Positions 1-5,774 of a DNA stretch of 6,551 nt are shown in pieces. The notes under the pieces were generated by a model, which saw only the letters and a list, made by a program, of their open reading frames with translations, was not told the origin of the DNA and ran no database searches. A program made the position numbers and the translations under genes. Numbering within the stretch: the stretch's first letter is position 1; each line of letters opens with the position of its first letter. Source of the DNA: Methanocorpusculum sp. (GTDB lineage Archaea; Halobacteriota; Methanomicrobia; Methanomicrobiales; Methanocorpusculaceae); assembly GCA_029986195.1 (NCBI GenBank), contig DALTYF010000055.1, positions 1-6,551 of the forward strand, given 5' to 3'.

Positions 1-643
1 CATCCGCGTTCATGATCTTGCTCTCTGCAAGAATTGCGCGGACCTCTTCGATATCGATGTCCACTGCACCGATGATATTCAGGCGGACACCGCCGAACTC
101 GGTCTTCTTGATGGTGATATCCGGCCTTGGTTTGTTGATGCGGATTCCTGCATCGTAGAGTTCGTGCATCAGCACGTCCACATGCACGCCGTTGAAGACA
201 TCGCCTAGGATCACGATCAGATCCGCGGTACGGACAACTGCAATAACCTCCTTGCCGCGCCCTTTACCCATTGCCGCGCCGGCAATCAGTCCCGGAATAT
301 CCAGAATCTGAATTTTTGCGCCTTTGTACTCCATTAGTCCCGGAGCAACCGTCAGCGTGGTGAATGCATACGCGCCGGTTTCGCTTTCCGCTCCGGTCAG
401 TTTGTTTAACAGCGTTGATTTACCCACCGACGGAAATCCGACCAGCACAATCGTTCCATCCCCTGACTTCTTGACCGCATATCCATCGCCGCTGCCGGCA
501 GACTTCATTGCGCGGGTAACGGCATCGTCCTTGATTTTGGCGAGTTTAGCTTTTAACCGCCCGATGTGCTGTGAAGTTGCCTTGTTGTATTTGGTATTTC
601 TGATCTCGTCCTCAATGGCTTTGATCTCTTCTTCAAGGCTCAT
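1..643 (-). CDS. DRG-family GTP-binding protein (partial, C-terminus beyond window)
   Basis: This is a TRAFAC-class GTPase of the DRG/Obg group, a cytoplasmic family linked to translation and ribosome function. The visible 214 codons start at ATG 643-641 and run off the left edge. Residues 1-45 are a charged helical region rich in Lys and Glu. The GTPase domain then shows G1 GFPSVGKST (69-77), G2 Thr-Thr (95-96) within AYAFTTLTVAPG, and G3 DIPG (115-118) followed by LIAGAA, the pattern of DRG proteins. The segment GGVRLN near residue 187 lies in the insert typical of DRG. The G4 NKxD motif and the C-terminal TGS domain expected in a family of about 365 residues would lie outside the window. 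An in-frame stop just upstream supports this start. No strong ribosome binding site is seen, so the mRNA may be leaderless or have a short leader. The family is clear; the exact cellular role is not established from sequence. Confidence 0.93.
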   Translation of the reverse strand, partial: MSLEEEIKAIEDEIRNTKYNKATSQHIGRLKAKLAKIKDDAVTRAMKSAGSGDGYAVKKSGDGTIVLVGFPSVGKSTLLNKLTGAESETGAYAFTTLTVAPGLMEYKGAKIQILDIPGLIAGAAMGKGRGKEVIAVVRTADLIVILGDVFNGVHVDVLMHELYDAGIRINKPRPDITIKKTEFGGVRLNIIGAVDIDIEEVRAILAESKIMNAD

Positions 644-712
644 ATTGTCTATACCTATACGTTTTGGTATTAGATGAACATATGGGGGGATGTGCATCGG
701 AATTTCGTCAGC

Positions 713-722
713 TATAAATATT
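713..722. promoter_or_regulatory. TATA-like box A between divergent GTPase gene and tRNA-Glu
   Basis: The sequence TATAAATATT lies in the AT-rich gap between the divergent GTPase gene and tRNA-Glu. On the plus strand its centre is about 39 bp upstream of the mature tRNA. Transcription would then start near 743, leaving a roughly 12-nt 5' leader for RNase P to remove. Read on the minus strand it is AATATTTATA, also a fair archaeal box A, which would put the GTPase transcript start near 690 with a leader of about 47 nt. Use for the tRNA is the better-supported reading; the bidirectional role is inference from spacing. Confidence 0.5.
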
Positions 723-755
723 TCATACGGCAACATTAGTTACGCAAGTTCTTTT

Positions 756-828
756 GCTGATATAGTGTAGTGGCCAATCATGTCGGCCTCTCACGCCGAC
801 GACTGGGGTTCGAATCCCCATATCAGCA
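756..828 (+). tRNA. tRNA-Glu (anticodon CTC)
   Basis: A complete 73-nt cloverleaf can be folded by eye. The acceptor stem is GCTGATA (756-762) with TATCAGC (821-827) and discriminator A828. The D arm starts at 765, with G18-G19 at 772-773. The anticodon stem is TCGGC (783-787) with GCCGA (795-799). Its loop CTCTCAC (788-794) has U33 at 789 and anticodon CTC at 790-792, which reads GAG (Glu). The variable loop is 4 nt, and the T arm is TGGGG (804-808), loop TTCGAAT, CCCCA (816-820). The 3' CCA is not encoded (ACT follows), so it must be added after transcription. No intron is present. A T-rich stretch (831-840) just downstream could act as a terminator. Confidence 0.95.
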
Positions 829-876
829 CTCCTTTTGTTTATCTTCTCTGACTGACAACATCTCTATATCTTTTCC

Positions 877-2031
877 ATGTACGACGTTATCATCGCAGGG
901 GCCGGTCCGACCGGTTCTACCGCCGCCCGGTTGTGTGCAGACGCGGGACTTTCCACCCTGGTGCTTGAGGAGCATGCCGCTATCGGCTATCCGGTACAGT
1001 GTGCGGGCCTTCTCTCTTCCTCGGCGTTTATGGAGTGTGAGGTCTCGGATGCTTCCGTCCTGAACACTGTCCGCGGTGCCCGTATCTGCGGGTCTGCCGG
1101 ACACGAGTTGTCCTTTGCGGCGGGCACGGCCAAGGCGTATGTGGTGGACCGCGGACGGCTGGATCATGAGATGGCGGCACGCGCTGCGGATGCCGGGGCA
1201 GAGTTTTCACTGAAGACCTGTGTAACCGCAATCAATCCGCAGAAAAGGACACTTTCGGTGACCGGAGTTTCCGGGAAGCAGGAGATTCCCTACAATATCC
1301 TGATTGCAGCCGACGGGCCGCGCAGTGTTATTGCCCGGGGACTTGGTATCGCACCTTCGCGGCATATTTATGCAGGAGTTCAGGCGGAGGTTTCCTGGAA
1401 CGGCAGTCCCGATTTCGTCGAACTGTACCCGAACGCTTCCCCGGATTTTTTTGCCTGGGTTATTCCTCTGTCCGCCCGGCGTGCACGTATTGGTCTGTGC
1501 GGGATGCGCGATGTTCCCGCGCGCTTTGCTGCGTTTGCAAAACAGTTCTCTCCCGCAAATATCCATGAGGTGACCGGGACGGTTCCGATTGGCGTCCGCA
1601 GCCGTACCTGCGGTGCGGGCTGCATGATTGCAGGGGATGCCGCAGGTTTTCCCAAACCCACCTCGGGCGGCGGCGTCTATACCGGCGTGCGCTCTGCCCG
1701 CCATGCGGCAGCGGTGGCTGTTGCCGCGGCTGAAACTGGGGATGTGTCAGATCCGGCACTGGCTGAGTATGAGAAGCGCTGGCGTGCGGATTTCGGGAGA
1801 GAACTTGATCTTGGTTTCAAAGTTCTTTCGTTTCGCCGCACCCTTACGGCAGAGGAGATCGATTCCGCGATTGATGCCCTGAATACGCCGGAAACAAGAG
1901 AGTTGATCACTACTGCGGGCGATATGGATCGCCCGTCTTCCCTCCTTCTGAAACTGATGAGAAAACCCGAAATAGTCGGCACATTTGGAGTTCTCGGGAT
2001 AAAATCAATGATACGAAGTATGATCATTTGA
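877..2031 (+). CDS. Geranylgeranyl reductase-family FAD-dependent oxidoreductase
   Basis: This is a 384-aa flavoprotein of the geranylgeranyl reductase family. Archaeal members saturate the double bonds of geranylgeranyl chains in membrane lipid precursors, or of other polyprenyls. The N-terminal Rossmann FAD motif is GAGPTG (8-13), with Glu31 at the end of strand 2 to bind the ADP ribose. YPVQCAGLL (38-46) places a Cys (42) where the family has one near the flavin. The second FAD motif is IAGDAAGFPKPTSGGG (251-266). SPDFFAWVIP (188-197) matches the lipid-cavity motif YxWxFP only loosely. No membrane span is seen. ATG 877 is chosen because the Rossmann strand begins at residue 3. No Shine-Dalgarno sequence precedes it, so it may be leaderless, or be read through from tRNA-Glu 48 bp upstream. 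Whether the substrate is digeranylgeranyl phospholipid or another isoprenoid cannot be decided; methanogens often carry several paralogues. Confidence 0.85.
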   Translation: MYDVIIAGAGPTGSTAARLCADAGLSTLVLEEHAAIGYPVQCAGLLSSSAFMECEVSDASVLNTVRGARICGSAGHELSFAAGTAKAYVVDRGRLDHEMAARAADAGAEFSLKTCVTAINPQKRTLSVTGVSGKQEIPYNILIAADGPRSVIARGLGIAPSRHIYAGVQAEVSWNGSPDFVELYPNASPDFFAWVIPLSARRARIGLCGMRDVPARFAAFAKQFSPANIHEVTGTVPIGVRSRTCGAGCMIAGDAAGFPKPTSGGGVYTGVRSARHAAAVAVAAAETGDVSDPALAEYEKRWRADFGRELDLGFKVLSFRRTLTAEEIDSAIDALNTPETRELITTAGDMDRPSSLLLKLMRKPEIVGTFGVLGIKSMIRSMII

Positions 2032-2045
2032 GGCGTCAAAATCAG

Positions 2046-2100
2046 TTAGTAATACTTATTAGTAATTGCGTGTTATTGTAACCTGTAAGTGATGTAACAT
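2046..2100 (+). promoter_or_regulatory. Candidate promoter and operator region of nikMN
   Basis: The AT-rich gap before nikMN holds the direct repeat TTAGTAAT (2046-2053 and 2059-2066). The ACTTATTA between and across the copies is a possible box A. With it, transcription would start near 2082. Downstream is a perfect inverted repeat GTTA-TTG-TAAC (2072-2082). A second, wider pair is GTGTTAT (2070-2076) with GTAACAT (2094-2100), which overlaps the start codon. TGTAA occurs three times between 2077 and 2097. This spacing would suit a repressor that blocks initiation, such as a nickel-sensing regulator. That role is inference; no regulator gene is in the window. Confidence 0.35.
2087..2093 (+). 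promoter_or_regulatory. Ribosome binding site of nikMN
   Basis: AAGTGAT differs by one base from the archaeal Shine-Dalgarno AGGTGAT and ends 5 nt before ATG 2099. It supports that start, which is also fixed by the conserved Met-His-Ile-Pro N-terminus of the protein. Confidence 0.5.
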
Positions 2101-3082
2101 GCATATACCTGATTTCCTGTTTGGCTACAGCGGCATGGGAGTTCCAATTGGTATCATCTTTTGGATCATTGCCCTGGTGTTTATCGTGCTTGCCATTAAG
2201 TGGGCGCGGGAAAATCTTGATGAGTCAAAGATACCTATCCTTGCCGTAATTGCTGCAGGAATTTTTGCACTTCAGGCGTTCAATCTCCCGACCGGGTTCG
2301 GGGTCAGTGGTCATCTCGTCGGCGGTGCGCTTGCTGCAATTGTACTGGGGTCTCCGTTTGCCGCGGTGTTTGTTCTGGCAATTGTTCTGGTGATTCAGGC
2401 ACTGGTTTTTGGGGACGGCGGTGTTCTTGCCCTTGGTGCAAACATCATCAATATGGGTGTGATTGCAGGATTCGTCGGTTTCTATTCTTTTGCGGCACTT
2501 AAGGATAAGATCGGCGTTCCGGTTTCTGCGGCTGTTGCCGGATGGCTTGCCTGCGTGATTGCGGCAAGTGTCTGTGCGGTTGAGATTGCGATTGTCGGTG
2601 CGGTTCCGCTGAGTGTCGGACTTCCGACGATGTTCATCTATCATGCCCTCATTGGTATCATTGAGGCAGTCATTACCGGAATCGTGGTTGTTCTTATCTT
2701 CAACGTCCGGCCAGAGCTTACCGGTAATACGGAAAAGAAAGCAATGCCGGTTAACAGGTTCCTGGCCGCCGGTCTTGTCATTGCACTGATCGTCGGCGGT
2801 TGTGCAGTCTTCTTTGCATCCGGTGATCCGGACGGTCTTGACAGTACGCTGCTGGTGAGCGGAGGTGCGAAGGATATCTTTGCCCCGGCACACGGCGAGA
2901 TTGAGGAGGCGCATGACCCTGTCGGCTGGGAGTCCCCGATGCCGGATTACATACTCGGCGGTGAGGATGCGGGTGCAGCCGGCGGACTGATAGCTCTGGT
3001 TATCGGTATTTTTGCAGCTCTGATTGTGATTCTTCTTGCGGCACGGCTGGTGTATGCAGCTTCGGACAGGAAGTCATCATAA
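2099..3082 (+). CDS. nikMN: ECF metal transporter substrate-binding protein NikM fused to NikN (PDGLE) domain
   Basis: This 327-aa membrane protein is the S component that captures Ni2+ (or Co2+) for an energy-coupling-factor importer. The N-terminus MHIPD is the family hallmark: in NikM the terminal amine, His2 and a His near residue 67 bind the metal, and here His2 and His72 (in SGHLVGG) fit. ALGANIINMG (111-120) is another CbiM/NikM signature. About six hydrophobic spans cover residues 15-203. After a hinge, a span at about 221-240 leads into PDGLD (244-248) and SPMPDY (279-284), then a last span at about 295-320. This C-terminal part is the NikN/PDGLE auxiliary domain, so M and N are one polypeptide. 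Fusion with PDGLE is usual for nickel systems, while cobalt systems tend to carry a separate CbiN. Nickel is therefore favoured but not proven. The ATPase and T component follow directly. Confidence 0.87.
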   Translation: MHIPDFLFGYSGMGVPIGIIFWIIALVFIVLAIKWARENLDESKIPILAVIAAGIFALQAFNLPTGFGVSGHLVGGALAAIVLGSPFAAVFVLAIVLVIQALVFGDGGVLALGANIINMGVIAGFVGFYSFAALKDKIGVPVSAAVAGWLACVIAASVCAVEIAIVGAVPLSVGLPTMFIYHALIGIIEAVITGIVVVLIFNVRPELTGNTEKKAMPVNRFLAAGLVIALIVGGCAVFFASGDPDGLDSTLLVSGGAKDIFAPAHGEIEEAHDPVGWESPMPDYILGGEDAGAAGGLIALVIGIFAALIVILLAARLVYAASDRKSS

Positions 3083-3130
3083 TTCAAACCATTACCTCTT
3101 TATCCTTTTTTCACCTATGGGATGGTACGA
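3083..3130 (+). other. Short T-rich gap between nikMN and nikO
   Basis: This 48-bp gap includes a T-rich tract (3098-3111, with six T in a row at 3106-3111). It could be a weak archaeal U-tract terminator that lowers expression of nikOQ relative to nikMN. CTTTATCC (3098-3105) could instead be a poor box A for a second promoter. Neither is certain; co-transcription of all three genes remains the simplest reading. Confidence 0.25.
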
Positions 3131-3964
3131 ATGCACCTGATTGAGACACGTAATCTCTGCCATGCCTATAGTACTTCGGTGGAGGATACGCTGAAGAATA
3201 TTCATTTTGTCGCAGATGAGCGGCAGCGCATTGCTGTGCTCGGGCCGAATGGTGCGGGAAAGAGTACGCTGTTCCGCCACTTCAACGGAATTTTATTCCC
3301 CAAGTCGGGTGAGGTGCTGATCCGGGGAGAGCCGATCACCAAAGCGAATCTTTCCGAGGTACGGAGGTTTGTCGGGCTGGTGTTCCAGAATCCGGATGAT
3401 CAGGTGTTCTCACCCACGGTGGAGCAGGATATTGCGTTCGGTCCGTACAATCTGGGGCTGGATGCGGACTGTGTTGCGGAGCGGGTTGATCGTGTATGCG
3501 GAATGCTGGGCCTTGAGGATCTGCGCAGCCGTGCTCCCCACCATCTTTCCGGCGGGGAGAAGAAGCGTGTGGCAATTGCCGGGGTACTTGCGATGGAGCC
3601 GCAGGTGATGGTGCTGGATGAGCCGACGGCAGGTCTTGATCCGCAGGGGGTTAAGGAGCTGTTCGGGTTTCTGAATGATCTGCCAAATTCCTGCGGTGTG
3701 ACGGTTATCTACTCGACGCATCAGGTGGAACTGGTTCCGGAGATGGCGGATCTGGTGTATGTGATGGAGAAGGGAGAGATTACCGGGGCGGGAACGCCGG
3801 AGGAGATCTTTTTGCAGGAGGATCTGCTTGCCCGTGCGCATCTGGAACTTCCTGCGCTTCCCCGTCTGATCCGGTCTCTGCAAAAACATGGTGTGGCAAT
3901 TGATCCCGCCTATACGTATCATGATGCGGAACAGTCGTTTCTGAAGGCGTTTGGGAAATTATGA
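3131..3964 (+). CDS. nikO: ECF metal transporter ATPase (NikO/CbiO)
   Basis: This cytoplasmic ABC ATPase powers the nickel/cobalt ECF importer by binding the coupling helices of NikQ. Numbered from ATG 3131 (277 aa), it has Walker A GPNGAGKST (38-46), Q-loop Gln86 in FQNPDDQVF, signature LSGGEKKR (139-146), Walker B VMVLDE (159-164, catalytic Glu164), D-loop AGLDPQG, and switch His197 in STHQVE. FQNPDDQ and the following VEQDIAFGP are characteristic of ECF ATPases of the CbiO/EcfA group. Length is normal. An in-frame ATG at 3122 would add three residues (MVR). The later start is preferred because MHLIETRNL fits the usual family N-terminus and GGGATGGT lies just before it as a weak ribosome binding site. 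The stop codon overlaps the nikQ start as ATGA (3961-3964), implying translational coupling. Only one ATPase is encoded, so it should act as a homodimer. Confidence 0.92.
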   Translation: MHLIETRNLCHAYSTSVEDTLKNIHFVADERQRIAVLGPNGAGKSTLFRHFNGILFPKSGEVLIRGEPITKANLSEVRRFVGLVFQNPDDQVFSPTVEQDIAFGPYNLGLDADCVAERVDRVCGMLGLEDLRSRAPHHLSGGEKKRVAIAGVLAMEPQVMVLDEPTAGLDPQGVKELFGFLNDLPNSCGVTVIYSTHQVELVPEMADLVYVMEKGEITGAGTPEEIFLQEDLLARAHLELPALPRLIRSLQKHGVAIDPAYTYHDAEQSFLKAFGKL

Positions 3965-4782
3965 GCCTGATCGATGAGCTGTTTGATATTGAGCGGGAGG
4001 CATACCGCAGGAGTCCGATTCATGCTCTTGATGCCCGCATCAAGCTGATTCTGTGTCTGCTCGGGCTTGTGGTGACGGTGCTTCTTCCCTACGGGACGGC
4101 GGAGCTTTTTGCGTTTCTTGTTATCTATATGCTGTTCTGGGGACTGTATGTTCTGTCGGGGTCGTCACTGCGCTATTATCTGGTGCAGCTGCTGCTGATT
4201 ATGCCGTTTGGTCTGTTTTTTATTGTTCTCCAGCCGTTTTTCCCGAATCCCTACTATGAGGTGTATCATGTTGCGGCAACCCTGCCGTTCGGGGTTCAGA
4301 TGTACTGGGAGTCGATCATTTTCGGTCTGTCGCTGTTTGCGAAGTTTGTGATTTCGCTGTCGTTTGTTATTCTTCTGTCGGCTACGACGACGATGCAGGC
4401 GATGCTGGAGGGTGCGGCACGGCTGCGGATTCCCCGGTTGTTTGTGGTGGTGATGGGACTTACCATCCGGTATCTGTATGTGTTTGCGCTGGTGTATCAG
4501 AAAATTCAGAGTGCGTTTGCGGCGCGCTGTTTCAACGGGTTCGACCGCCGTCTGCCGCTGCGGTACCGGCTGAATGTAATCGGGAATGCGGCAGGTTCTT
4601 TGTTTGTGCGGGCGCTGGATCAGGGGGAGCGGACGTATGCGGCGATGTGCTGCCGCGGGTATTCGTCTGCTTCTGCCGCGTACTATGCGGCAAAACCCCT
4701 GCATGCGGCGGAGTGGGTGTTTCTTTTGTTCGGTGCAGGGTATCTGATTGTGTTTCCGGTGCTGGTGTACGGGATGTTTTAG
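3961..4782 (+). CDS. nikQ: ECF metal transporter transmembrane T component (NikQ/CbiQ)
   Basis: This 273-aa inner-membrane protein couples ATP hydrolysis by NikO to metal transfer through NikMN. It shows several hydrophobic segments (about 28-65, 70-93, 118-142, 160-180 and 248-271) and ALDARIKL (22-29), the conserved family N-terminal region. Two cytoplasmic coupling motifs follow: AFAARCF (185-191) and AMCCRGY (228-234). The second matches the usual Ala-x-x-Arg-Gly pattern. The first has Cys in place of the Gly or Ser often found after Arg. The length is typical for CbiQ. The start is set by the 4-bp overlap with nikO. NikQ and CbiQ cannot be separated by sequence alone, so the nickel name rests on the fused NikMN upstream. 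TAG (4780-4782) is followed by a long non-coding gap. Confidence 0.9.
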   Translation: MSLIDELFDIEREAYRRSPIHALDARIKLILCLLGLVVTVLLPYGTAELFAFLVIYMLFWGLYVLSGSSLRYYLVQLLLIMPFGLFFIVLQPFFPNPYYEVYHVAATLPFGVQMYWESIIFGLSLFAKFVISLSFVILLSATTTMQAMLEGAARLRIPRLFVVVMGLTIRYLYVFALVYQKIQSAFAARCFNGFDRRLPLRYRLNVIGNAAGSLFVRALDQGERTYAAMCCRGYSSASAAYYAAKPLHAAEWVFLLFGAGYLIVFPVLVYGMF

Positions 4783-4820
4783 TTTTAAGAGGGCGGATAA
4801 AAAAGAGGACAGGGAGTGAG

Positions 4821-4840
4821 GGCGGGCGGCATGGTTTTTT
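4821..4840 (+). terminator. Possible nikQ transcription end (GC-rich stretch then T6)
   Basis: A GC-rich run is followed by six T (4835-4840) about 50 bp after the nikQ stop. Archaeal RNA polymerase can stop at U-tracts without a hairpin. No convincing stem is seen, so the call is weak. Confidence 0.25.
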
Positions 4841-4993
4841 GTACTGCTCCATCTCTGTTGCCAGGGATGAGAGGATATGATGGGAAATTTTTGGGTGATG
4901 CCACGGAATGAGGTAGTAGGTCTTTTTCCGGAGACTGGAAGAGGTCGTTTTTATCTTTGGTTTTGCTGAGGACCCACGGAGCACACAGAAAAC

Positions 4994-5005
4994 GTGGAAT
5001 TCCAC
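4994..5005. repeat. Perfect 12-bp palindrome GTGGAATTCCAC
   Basis: The palindrome stands just outside the left end of the larger inverted repeat. It overlaps another possible stem, CCACG (4974-4978) with CGTGG (4993-4997). No function is evident. Confidence 0.5.
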
Positions 5006-5010
5006 CGAAA

Positions 5011-5197
5011 ATGTGATGCCACGAAGAGATTTAGTCGGTTTCTTTCGGGAATTTTTTTGAAAATTGTTTGTGGGTTGGGCAGTGAGCGGGCATGATGAGA
5101 AAATCTGTGGCGGTTCTTTTCCTCCCGCCCGCTCATCACTTACTCACCTACAATTTTTCAGAAAAATACTTCTTAAATCTTTTTTGTGGCATCACAT
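5011..5197. repeat. Long imperfect inverted repeat (MITE-like element or large hairpin)
   Basis: The ends are a perfect 12-bp inverted pair: ATGTGATGCCAC (5011-5022) and GTGGCATCACAT (5186-5197). Similarity continues inward. AGATTTA at 5026-5032 faces TAAATCT at 5174-5180. The T-rich block ending in GAAAATTGT (near 5051-5067) faces ACAATTTTTCAG (near 5149-5160). TGAGCGGGC (5083-5091) faces GCCCGCTCA (5127-5135). The arms are 81 and 71 nt, with one gap of about 10 nt, around a 35-nt loop (5092-5126). No transposase and no clear target-site duplication are visible. It may be a decayed miniature element, or a structured bidirectional terminator between convergent genes. Confidence 0.6.
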
Positions 5198-5228
5198 ATA
5201 AGAATGGGACGGTAAAACCCCGCAGTCT

Positions 5229-5774
5229 TCACCAGCGCAGCTGATCATACCGTTCGCGTACACCCTGCGCCACCTCTGCAAACAGATCCCCTCCGTGCGC
5301 ATCAATCCCCACCACCAGCGGCATATCCCGCACACGAATCTCCCACACCGCCTCCGCCATCCCCAGCTCCGGATAATGACAACCCGCAAGTTCCATACAC
5401 GAGGCTGCAAGAGCCGCACACCCGCCGGTAAAGGCAAAATACACTGCCCGGCCCGCCAGCGCCTCCCGCACCCCGGCTGACATTCCCCCCTTCCCGATCA
5501 GTGCCCGCACACCTGCATCCACCATCGGCGCAGTAAGACCATTCATCCGCGCAGACGTTGTGGGGCCTGCTGCAACAATCACATTCCGCCCTGTATCCAC
5601 CACCGGCCCGCAGTGATAGATCACTGCACCCGCCGGATCAAACGGAAATCCTTCCTCCAGAATCTTCAGATGCGCCTCATCCCGTGCGGTATAAATTGTC
5701 CCCGACAAAAGCACGCGGTCCCCCGCCCGCAGATCCAGTACCTCCGCACCCAGCGGTGTCGTCAGACGGATCAC
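5229..5774 (-). CDS. fumB: Class I fumarate hydratase, beta subunit
   Basis: This 181-aa subunit is the C-terminal half of iron-sulfur class I fumarase, which interconverts malate and fumarate with the alpha subunit. Family landmarks from the GTG start are LTTPLG (4-9), SGTIYTARDEAH (24-35), YHCGPV (53-58), GPTTSARMNG (70-79), GKGGMS (94-99), FTGGCAALAA (115-124) and WEIRV (144-148). GTG 5774-5772 is chosen over the upstream frame for three reasons: the conserved LTTPL region should begin within a few residues of the start, GGAGGTG lies 5 nt upstream, and the codon overlaps the alpha stop as GTGA. An upstream ATG at 5813 would add 13 residues unlike the family. Tartrate dehydratase beta is a close relative, but fumarase is the likely role in a methanogen with an incomplete TCA cycle. 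Confidence 0.9.
   Translation of the reverse strand: MIRLTTPLGAEVLDLRAGDRVLLSGTIYTARDEAHLKILEEGFPFDPAGAVIYHCGPVVDTGRNVIVAAGPTTSARMNGLTAPMVDAGVRALIGKGGMSAGVREALAGRAVYFAFTGGCAALAASCMELAGCHYPELGMAEAVWEIRVRDMPLVVGIDAHGGDLFAEVAQGVRERYDQLRW

Larger units (their letters stand above)
4783..5228. other. Non-coding gap between convergent nikQ and fumB
   Basis: This 446-bp stretch has no reading frame with recognisable protein features; the open frames here are chance extensions antisense to nikQ. Its content looks like an accumulation of short repeats. It has three copies of GTGATGCCAC (two direct, one inverted), a perfect 12-bp palindrome GTGGAATTCCAC (4994-5005), CCACGGA-type words, and a 187-bp imperfect palindrome (5011-5197). 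Homopolymer T and A tracts on both strands suit transcription ends for the two converging genes. Confidence 0.6.

Noticed and set aside
324..677. Plus-strand open frame of 117 codons
   Set aside because: It is antisense to the GTPase gene, whose G1-G3 motifs are clear; the plus-strand product has no recognisable features and is low-complexity Ser/Leu-rich.
829..876. Box A for the reductase at TTTGTTTATC (835-844)
   Set aside because: The match is poor and the spacing to the ATG only roughly fits a short leader; the T-rich run could as well be the tRNA terminator.
770..1063. Plus-strand open frame starting inside the tRNA
   Set aside because: It begins in the tRNA-Glu body and then overlaps the reductase in another frame, with no family signature.
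2225..2914. Long minus-strand frame of 229 codons opposite nikMN
   Set aside because: It is rich in Asn, Asp, Arg and Cys, as expected when a hydrophobic membrane gene is read on the opposite strand; no domain is seen.
4532..5005. Minus-strand frame of 157 codons reaching into the convergent gap
   Set aside because: It is mostly antisense to nikQ, and its start lies in repeat-like DNA (CCACGGAGCACACAG), a common source of false short proteins.
4783..5228. CRISPR array or attachment site in the repeat-rich gap
   Set aside because: The repeats are too few, differ in orientation and spacing, and have no regular spacers; there is no integrase and no tRNA fragment.
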